A DNA stretch of 64,000 nt. It comes from Chamaea fasciata (taxonomy: Eukaryota; Chordata; Aves; Passeriformes; Sylviidae). The translations under genes and the position numbers were made by a program. The stretch is taken from positions 22,431,740-22,495,739 of the forward strand of contig JARCOQ010000012.1 in the NCBI GenBank assembly GCA_029207755.1, read 5' to 3'. This document shows positions 55,655-63,300 of the stretch, piece after piece. Within the stretch, counting starts at the first letter, position 1. Every line of letters begins with the position of its first letter. The notes beneath the pieces were generated by a model. That model had not been told where the DNA came from and did no database searches. It saw nothing but the letters and a program-made list of their open reading frames with translations.

Positions 55655-55970
55655 GGCCGCGGCGGCGGGCTGGGCTGGGCTGGGCTGGGCTGGGCTGGGC
55701 TCGGCCTCAGCTCCAGCCGGGCTCGGGCTGGGCGCGGGCTCGGGCTCGGGCGCTCAGGCTCAGGCTGGGGGTGGGGGGTTGGCCGTGGAATTTTTTTTTT
55801 AATTTTTTTTTTTTTTCTCTCTGAAGGAGGGAAGCGGAAATCGTGACACTGCGGAAACGTGAAAAAAAAGCTTCAGCATCCCCAGCTGTGGGGGGCGGCC
55901 CCAGCGCCCGCCCCCAGCCCCGGGACAATGGAGCTGTGCGGCTGGAGCGACACCAGGAGCTTCTTGTCCC
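55655..55970 (-). promoter_or_regulatory. CMTM3: CMTM3 5' UTR and probable CpG-island promoter
   Basis: GC-rich sequence upstream of the CMTM3 start codon, interrupted by a T-rich tract at 55790-55816. No clear TATA box was seen. The transcription start cannot be placed from the sequence. Confidence 0.5.
55667..55701. repeat. (GGGCT)7 pentanucleotide repeat
   Basis: Seven perfect GGGCT copies on the plus strand, AGCCC on the CMTM3 sense strand, ending 12 bases upstream of the CMTM3 ATG and probably inside its 5' UTR. Confidence 0.95.
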
Positions 55971-55982
55971 TGCCCCTCTGAA

Positions 55983-56052
55983 CACAGAACCACCGTGCCC
56001 TTGGGGCTGGAAGGGGCCGCTGGAGGTCACCCAGGCCAAACCTCGCTCAAGG
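55983..56052 (-). mobile_element. Decayed CR1 3' end, minus orientation
   Basis: CAGAACCACCGTGCCCTTGG, then GGCTGGAAGGGGCCGCTGGA and GGTCACCCAGGCCAAACC, resembles the reverse complement of a CR1 3' end (the GGTTGGAAGGGACC / GATCATC-type segment). It lies between the CKLF poly(A) region and the CMTM3 promoter. Confidence 0.55.
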
Positions 56053-56250
56053 CTGAAATTTCAGGATCCAAATGCTTCGGTGAATGCTTTAACGTGCAAT
56101 ACACAGGGCACAAGAAAATCTTTCCGAAGGGTGGTTACTGGATCGTTACATTTTTACTTTACTTTAAAATGTGCATTTACTCTAATGTGCTTTTTTACAC
56201 TTAGTAAATAAATAAGATTAAATAATGCACTTAAGCTCATTTTTTTTCTT

Positions 56251-56256
56251 TTTATT
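56251..56256 (-). terminator. Poly(A) signal of the CKLF-like gene
   Basis: AATAAA on the minus strand, about 270 bases after the stop codon at 56523-56525. It is the first canonical signal downstream and gives a compact 3' UTR. Confidence 0.6.
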
Positions 56257-56522
56257 AGAGAAAGAAGACAACCACGAAAATAATTTTCATACAGGTAAAA
56301 ACACAATTAAGTTTAAAAAAACACAGTAATTTTCTCTGAAGCTTTAACTGGTGAAATTGCAACACTGAAACTGTATTTGGAAAAGTATGAAACCTTATGA
56401 ATGATACTTGCAGAAACATCAGTGCACAGGAAATTTGAGAGTGAGCACGTGAAAATACAAATTCTTTAAAAGAGAGTGGGGAAACGGAATGGAGAACTCA
56501 TTCTTTCACTAACACATCAATC

Positions 56523-56627
56523 TTATTTGGCAGGAGCACTCCTTCCTCTTGCTTTATCAAGGCTAATCTTCTTGCAAAGGAGAACCATGTCGACAAGGCA
56601 GAGAACAAGCAATATAAGACCCAACAC
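56523..56627 (-). CDS. CKLF: CKLF-like exon 4 (terminal coding exon)
   Basis: Acceptor TTTTTATAG, then VLGLILLVLCLVDMVLLCKK (helix 4), a short basic tail ending RSAPAK and TAA. The hydrophobic pattern matches the fourth helix of CKLF, including the CLVD/CLAD position. Confidence 0.88.
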   Translation of the reverse strand: MLGLILLVLCLVDMVLLCKKISLDKARGRSAPAK

Positions 56628-59600
56628 CTATAAAAATTACCATAAAATTAGTTCCCCTAATCAATCTCGAGCTTTTACTGTAGTGACTCATCAAGGTAGC
56701 AGTAAATACATCTTCTGAATTTGGTTCTGGCCTTGAAAATGTGTGCGATTTGAGACAGCTGACAAATCAAATAACACCCACGTTTACATCCCATGAGCCT
56801 TTCAGAGCGCTGTCTACAGGCTGCTCTGTCTGATGTTTGTGTCAGGCCTTGGAGATAGTGTGGCGCTCTCCTTGAAAGCTAAGCTAATGCTGGATTATGC
56901 CAGACAATGCTTTTATCCTAAATTAAAGCCCTTCTGTCCCTTTAAGGGTTGCTTAATTAATGGGACCGGCTCTGAGAAAAGTCAAGGGGAAAAGTCAGTT
57001 TTCGTAGAAACAAGCCCAGCAGGGAAATGCTCTTCTCCTCTGAAAGGAAAACATATTCCAAATTGAATAAAATGTACTAAATTATTTAGAAAATAGACAA
57101 CCTCGGGCAGGTAACTGGAAAAATCTGTTTGCAGAAGAGCCACTGAGTAAACTCACTCAATTCCTGCCCTTCAGCTCCATCCCACATACACGCAGGGTTT
57201 TTTATGCAAGCACTGAATTATCTGATCAGAGGATTTATTTTCAGGAGAGCTCTTGGGAGAGGACAGCTCAAAGCAGTTTGTGCCTCAGGAGAACAGGCTG
57301 GGGGTGATTCTGTCCCTCCCAGCACTGAAGATGTCACATGTTCACCCAAACTTGTGTTCCCAGCTACCGGCTCAGTCTCCTGCTCCCACCTTTAATTTCT
57401 GTGAACTTCACAACTGAGAATATAAATTCTATGCCAGCACAGTCACTCCATCAGGAAGTCTCCTTTTTAGGAGGACATTGCCAGTGAAGCCAGCAGCCTT
57501 CCCCCTCACCATCTCCTAAACTGAGTTTGAAACACCTCTGTGGCAGGTTTTAGGTTTCTTTTGGTTGCTTGTCACATTGCAGCTTGTACTGTATCTTGTA
57601 CTTCTAGAGACTTTCAAAGCTGAGGGGTTTTTTCCCCTCCTTATTGTTTATTAAGGTTAGTTATATTAGTTGCCATTTGAATTAAAAATACCAGTTACTT
57701 AAACTATTAATTTGGTTTGATCTTAAGGACACGAAATTCTTACAATCACAGTATGATCAAAACTCCTTTTCAACTGACATAATACCTCAGTTTGTGTCAG
57801 AAAAAAGAATGTACATGCCAGGAGGGAGGTACCAGCATGTCTGTAAAAAGGTTTCAACTCTTTTCAGCAGGATTGTTGGTATTTTTTCTCAAGTAGTGTA
57901 ACCAAACTGGATAGCTCTAAAAGAGCTAGGGATCTCCTCATCTAGGATTCAAGCTATGGTAGCAAAGGTAGGTTACTTAAAAACGTCAAATTTTCAATGT
58001 TTCAGTACTTCTCTGCAGTAATTCCTAACTCTAGTAGCATCTTTAAATTACTAGTCATGTGAGGGTTATTTTCTTTTTGTGAGATACACTTGAATGTATC
58101 TTGTTTGCTCCTGCTGAGAGTGTTCTTCCAAGACAGTTGTTTGCATGGTCCTTCCACAATGTGAGTGTACCAAGAGGTTCAAATCACTGCACTTTAAGAA
58201 CTGAAATTCATTAACAATGTTCCTACTTACTCCTCCAGCCAATGTCCCCTTGTTGGTCTTGATTATTATTGCAAACAAGGCCACAATCAGGAGGAACAAC
58301 GCTGCAACCACCGAGTTGAAAATATCCTGAAACAGGTAGTGGAAGCAAAATATTTATTCAGAAATACAGGCCTGAAGGAGAAGGTGGAGAGCTCCCAACA
58401 CAGAAGGGATGGTTGAAAATGGCTGGATTGCCATGAAAACAGTTACAGTAATAGCTGTGTGAGAGGACACTGACACCCAGTGGTTTGATGGCAAAAAGAG
58501 CGTTTATAGTAAAACTTCCTCGTTTTACCTTTCTTCTGTTTTTGCGTCAGATTTTTGCAACTTGGCTACACCTGCTAGGGTGAAGCAGCAAATACACGTA
58601 CAAAAGGGAGATAAGATGAGAACTCGTCAGTATTTGAGTGAAAGTGTGTGACTAATTTGTGATGTGAAGGTGTTACACAGCCAGGCAAACAGTCAGTGCC
58701 TGTGCTGGGAGGGGCTGTTACCAGATCCAGCAGCCATCCAGGAACTGATGGAACACAACGCCCCGTCAGGAAAAACTGCCTCAGCCTCCTCAGAGCACTG
58801 GGGCTTGCCTTACCTGTACAGAGACAATCACTGAGCTGGCTGACACTGTCCCCTGGGACAGGTGATCCCTCCTGTGCACACTCACAGCCAGCGCTGCAAC
58901 AGCCAGGGGACACGGGTACCCACAGCCAGGGGACACGGGTACCCTCAGCCGGGGGACACGGGTACCCTCAGCCGGGGGACATTGGTACCCTCAGCCAGGG
59001 GACACGGGTACCCTCAGCCGGGGGACACGGGTACCCACAGCCGGGGGACACGGGTACCCTCAGCCGGGGGACACGGGTACCCTCAGCCGGGGGACACGGG
59101 TACCCTCAGCCGGGGGACACGGGTACCCTCAGCCGGGGGACACGGGTACCCTCAGCCGGGGGACACGGGTACCCTCAGCCAGGGGACACGGGTACCCTCA
59201 GCCAGGGGACACGGGTACCCTCAGCCGGGGGACACGGGTACCCTCAGCCGGGGGACACGGGTACCCTCAGCCGGGGGACACGGGTACCCTCAGCCAGGGG
59301 ACACGGGTACCCTCAGCCAGGGGACACGGGTACCCTCAGCCGGGGGACAGGGGTACCCTCAGCCAGGGGACACGGGTACCCTCAGCCAGGGGACACGGGT
59401 ACCCTCAGCCAGGGGACACGGGTACCCTCAGCCAGGGGACACGGGTACCCTCAGCCGGGGGACAGGGGTACCCTCAGCCGGGGGACACGGGTACCCTCAG
59501 CCGGGGGACACGGGTACCCTCAGCCGGGGGACACGGGTACCCACAGCCAGGGGACATTGGTACCCTCAGCCGGGGGACACGGGTACCCTCAGCCGGGGGA

Positions 59601-60137
59601 CACGGGTACCCTCAGCCGGGGGACACGGGTACCCACAGCCAGGGGACATTGGTACCCTCAGCCGGGGGACACGGGTACCCTCAGCCATCAGTACTCACAG
59701 CCAGAGCGCCCCGGCACTCGGAGCCCACGGGTACTCACAGCCAGCGGCCAGAAGACGCACCGCATCCGCGCGTCGAGCCTCAGCAGGTAGAGCAGCAGGA
59801 AGAGGACGGTGATCACCGTCTCCATGCCGGCCAGCGCCGTGTAGGCCTCGTGCGCGCCCGAGGCCACGAAGCAGATGAGCGCGGCCAGCGCCACCAGCTG
59901 CGGGACAGGAAGGGACGGGGTCAGCGCCGGCCCGGGCCTTGCCGCGGGCCCCGGGGCCGCCGCCGGCCGTACCGTGCGGGCGATCTTCAGCACGCCCCGC
60001 GGCGAGCGGGGGAAGGCCCGGTCCACCTCCAGCCGCGCCACGCCGGCCGGGCGGTGCCCGGCGGGACCGCGACCCCGGGACGGCGCCTGGAGCCGGGGAG
60101 ACGCCGGCGCCGATGCCGCAGGTGACACCGGGGCCAT
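56523..60137 (-). CDS. CKLF: CKLF-type MARVEL protein (CKLF/CMTM1/CMTM2 lineage), complete, four exons
   Basis: Minus-strand exons 59973-60137, 59739-59897, 58231-58326 and 56523-56627 join, all phase 0, into a 174-residue frame. Residues 1-55 are a basic Pro/Ala/Arg-rich cytosolic N-terminus ending KIART. Four helices follow at about 56-72, 80-97, 110-131 and 141-158. The segments METVITVLFLLLYLLRLD, CVFWPLA and DIFNSVVAALFLLIVALFAI match human CKLF best among family members as I recall them, and position next to TK2 supports that name. The gene may equally represent the single ancestor of mammalian CKLF, CMTM1 and CMTM2. Start chosen: an ATG with G at -3 and +4. The N-terminus is longer than in human CKLF. 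The Cys-Cys motif of the human chemokine-like isoform is not present at the aligned place (Leu-Cys instead), so a chemokine role should not be assumed. Confidence 0.88.
56628..58230 (-). other. CKLF: CKLF-like intron 3 (1.6 kb)
   Basis: GT-AG, phase 0; no further feature recognised. Confidence 0.85.
58231..58326 (-). CDS. CKLF: CKLF-like exon 3
   Basis: Acceptor CTGTTTCAG, 32 codons from DIFNSVVAAL to NKGTLAGG, donor GTAAGT. Third membrane helix and the following loop. Confidence 0.92.
58327..59738 (-). other. CKLF: CKLF-like intron 2 (1.4 kb), more than half minisatellite
   Basis: GT-AG, phase 0. The 782-bp array 58903-59684 occupies over half of it and starts 55 bases from the exon 2 donor. 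Confidence 0.9.
58903..59684. repeat. 23-bp minisatellite, 34 copies
   Basis: Exactly 34 tandem units, total 782 bp. Each consists of CC(A/G)GGGGAC, then ACG, AGG or ATT, then GGTACC, then C(T/A)CAG. All 34 units contain the palindrome GGTACC. Units 1, 6, 28 and 32 have the ACCCACAG variant, units 4, 29 and 33 have ATT, and units 20 and 25 have AGG. Units 28-30 and 32-34 show the same variant order, pointing to a four-unit (92-bp) duplication. Long ORFs across it are artefacts. Confidence 0.98.
59739..59897 (-). CDS. CKLF: CKLF-like exon 2
   Basis: Fifty-three codons from LVALAALICFVASGA to CVFWPLA, covering helices 1 and 2; donor GTGAGTAC. The exon end and donor resemble the unit of the adjacent 23-bp minisatellite. 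Confidence 0.92.
59898..59972 (-). other. CKLF: CKLF-like intron 1 (75 bp)
   Basis: An unusually small, GC-rich intron with donor GTACGG and acceptor CTTCCTGTCCCGCAG. Its splicing joins KIART to LVALAAL in frame. The frame also stays open through the intron. Confidence 0.8.
59973..60137 (-). CDS. CKLF: CKLF-like exon 1
   Basis: Fifty-five codons from MAPVSPAASAPASPRLQ to VLKIART, very GC-rich; donor GTACGG follows. The start lies 123 bases from the TK2 start on the opposite strand. Confidence 0.88.
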
Positions 60138-60260
60138 CGCCGGCGCTGACCCAGCCCCGCCTCAGAGCGCCGGGGCGGAGGAAGTGATGGCGCGGCGGCG
60201 GAAGGGCCGGGGCGGGCCAGAGCCGGTCCGGAGCGGGTCCGGCGGCAGCGGGGATGGGCC
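60138..60260. promoter_or_regulatory. Bidirectional promoter between CKLF-like gene and TK2
   Basis: Only 123 bases separate the two divergent start codons. The gap is CpG-rich and has no TATA box. It contains GC boxes (GGGGCGG at 60172-60178 and GGGGCGGG at 60209-60216), an ETS-type GGAAGTG at 60180-60186 and an adjoining YY1-like GATGGCG at 60186-60192. Such motifs are common in divergent housekeeping promoters. Confidence 0.7.
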
Positions 60261-60357
60261 ATGTGGCGGCGGGGCGCGGCCTGGGCCTGGGGCCGGCGGG
60301 GCGCGGGCAGAGCCGCCCCCGGCCCCTCCGCGGGCGGGCCCCGCGCCGCTGCCGGCC
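60261..60357 (+). CDS. TK2: TK2 exon 1
   Basis: Starts MWRRGAAWAWGRRGAGRAAP; 32 codons plus one base, donor GTAAGT. The phase matches exon 2. The sequence has the composition of a mitochondrial presequence, but such regions are poorly conserved, so the start is less certain than the later exons. Confidence 0.75.
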
Positions 60358-63300
60358 GTAAGTGCGGGGCGGAACCGCGGGATGGGACGGGACGGGGCGG
60401 CGGCCACGGCTGGGCCCGGCTTCGGCTCCCTGCGAGCCCTCGGGATGCCCTGGAGCGGCTCCGGGGGAGCGGGGTCAGCCCCTGGAGCGGCTCCGGGGCA
60501 GCAGGAGAGAGGTCGGACCCGGGAGCGGGGTCAGAGCCTGGAGAGGCTTTGGGGGAGCAGGAGCGGGGTCAGCCCCTGGAGCGGCTCCGGGGCAGCAGGA
60601 GCGGGGTCAGACTGGAGCTCTGGCCGGGGGTGACCGCCGAGCTCGTCCCTGCCTTCCTGTCATGCTTGGCTGGGCGAAGGATTTAGTAAGCTCGGCTTGG
60701 CTTGGACAGGTTGTTGTGTTTGTTTTTTTTTTTACCGCAGTTTTGAGGTGTAAGGTTTTGGAGCTGCTCTGTAATCCTCACTCTTATCCCACCGGGCCTG
60801 TGAAGCCAGCGGGTGCTGCTCCAACCAGTCTTTCCAAAATTAATTTTTCCCCTGCGCAAACCCACTGAGGAGCAGCAGATGTAGCAAAAATCTGGTGGAA
60901 GTGTGATCACTCACCGTTGGACTTGGCACTGTCAGGGACAGTGGAGAACTTCAGCTAAATCTGTGTCAGTCGGTGCCACAATGTGTCTATTACATGACCC
61001 AGTAATTACCGAAAACCTCGCAGGTTGGTAATTTAGAAAATAGTCATATGAAGCCATAGGGAACCTAAAAATGTCCTGGATGATCTCACATTAAGAGGCT
61101 CAGTATAACTAAGTTATTAAGACCTCTTTGATTTTAACTGTTGTTTATTTCCATTCTAGATAAGCATCTGATTAAAAAAGATGCTAGAAAGAGAATTGTA
61201 AGTATTTGCATTTTGTTCAGAAAACAAAGTAAACAGTGCAGCCTCTCTCATTATAATTGCGTTATAATTTGAGTGTGCGTGTATTGGCCATAGCTGTGTC
61301 ACTGTGTAGTGGTGGGTGTGTCACTGGGTCCTACTCTGTGCAAGGCTATGCTGGTCTAGTTCTGAAAATTGTAATAAAATTGTGAGAGATCTGTGCAAAG
61401 GTTGTGAGGAATAAAATTGTGAGGGCTTGTGTCAGGACAGGTGGCATTTTGGGTTCAGTGTTGCATGTGTAGCCTTGCCATTGCCTTATGTAACTCCCCT
61501 GGGCTATAAATTATTTTAAGGCAGTTGAAAAAAATTCTCTTCGTTTATTTTAGTTGTTTAGGTTTCTGAAAATAAAAATGTGACCCTTCCTAAGGTTTAA
61601 ACTGTCTATATAATGGATGTTGAAATTATTTCTTCAGCTGGGTCTCTGAGGTGGGTTGTGGCAGAGTGAGGAGCAGCAGGTGACCCACTGGAGCCCCTGG
61701 GGAGGGGAAGGGAGCTGTGAGCAGGGCAGGGGCTGGCTGTGGGTAGCGGGGGGGGAAAGGTCGTTGTCTGGGAGAGTCGCAACATCCAAACAGATCCCCA
61801 GTGCCTTCCCATGAAATAATCCCTTCCCAGTGTAGGGAGCTGGCACGTTGGAATGGGCAGGGTGCATTTCTAACACACCGTTCACTGTTCTGCCACAGTG
61901 TGGGTCTCAACGTGACTCTGTTTCTCACCAGATCTGTATCGAGGGCAACATTGCGAGTGGAAAAACAACATGCCTGGATTATTTTGCACAAACTACCAGC
62001 ATTGAGGTACTGGATGCACATTTCTTTGTCCTTATTTCTGTCACTGAGCAGCTGCTTGTCTTAGATCCAGCATGTCCTTGGGTGTGTGAGGAGGGAGCAG
62101 GAGGGGGCTGCTGGGGCACCAACCCAACTTTTTATTGTCAAATTGCAGCAGAGACATGTAGATCCCATGTGGTATGTACTGGATGCCAAAATACCAGTAA
62201 AACCTGTGAATCAGAGTTTGTACCTATATAAAGTAACAGCAACTCACAGAGCATGGGCATGTTTGGACTTGCCTGCCTGCCATTTCATGTCACTGAAGTC
62301 TTAGATGGGTCTGGTAAAAGCAAAGTAAAGAACTATTATGTAAAAATACTTATGCCATGTAACAGAGATCCCAGTGAATAGATGGCTTTTTTAAAAAAAG
62401 GAAAATCTGTTAGAACTGTTTCAGATTTCTTAGACTGCTCTGGTATTTGATTTTGTGTTGCTTAGAACCAGGTTAGGGGAAGGGCAGGCTTGTTGTATTT
62501 TAAACAAAATCAAGGTCAAACCTCAGTGGACAATTGTTTTTATACAACAGATATTAATACTTTCCCCAACAAACCTGGCAACACATTAGGTAATAAGTTT
62601 TAGGAGTCCTCATAGAAATGTTGGGTTGCCAGATATTATTCAGTAATTCAACAGGAATTGTCCTTATGAAGTAATTAACTGTTAATCCAAAGGATAACAG
62701 ACTTTAATTTGCATACCATGCTGCATTTTTCAGTAGCTACTTAAGTTCCCCAGCTGATGAGATTCTCCTCGGCCTGACTCTACAGTATTATTGCAGATTT
62801 AGACCCTGTCTGAACCAGGCAGGTCTCTTGTGATTTTACCTATTCAGGGTAGAAGCTTTTCTGATTCATTTTGTAAAAGATTCGAATACACTTTGTTTGT
62901 TAGAACACAAAAATAAAATGAAAAGGAATGTGGTAGCAGTCTGATTCTCTTCCTTTGCTGGCAAATGTTCCTGTCTGAGAAATTAATTTGTAAGGTGGTG
63001 GGCTTGTCATTGAAATGCTAAGTACTCTGCTAAGCTCTTCTTTCCCTTACATTGCACTGATTCTGGCTCAAAAAAAAAAAAAATTCTTTCCAGGCTTATG
63101 AGGTAGCCTAATCAGTGTTTAAAAATGCTAAGAAGATGTTGGATATTGACATTTCTCTATTTTTAGCAGTGTTCATTATTAACCTTTTATGCTACAGAAT
63201 TCAGTACTATTTTTTAAAGTGTGATGAGTTTCCAATGCAAGTCCTGAATACTCTGATTTACTGCATAACTATTCCTTAAAATAGTTGTACACTAGTAGGG

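Noticed and set aside
55154..55846. ORFs of 169-230 aa on the plus strand
   Set aside because: They run over the pyrimidine-rich array and GC-rich CMTM3 exon 1 on the opposite strand; composition explains their length.
58696..59812. Two ORFs of 316 and 364 aa on the plus strand
   Set aside because: They are the 23-bp minisatellite translated antisense to the CKLF-like gene; repetition and the known exon on the other strand explain them.
59971..60633. GC-rich ORFs on the plus strand across the CKLF/TK2 promoter
   Set aside because: Overlap CKLF exon 1 and the promoter; stop codons are rare in such GC-rich sequence.
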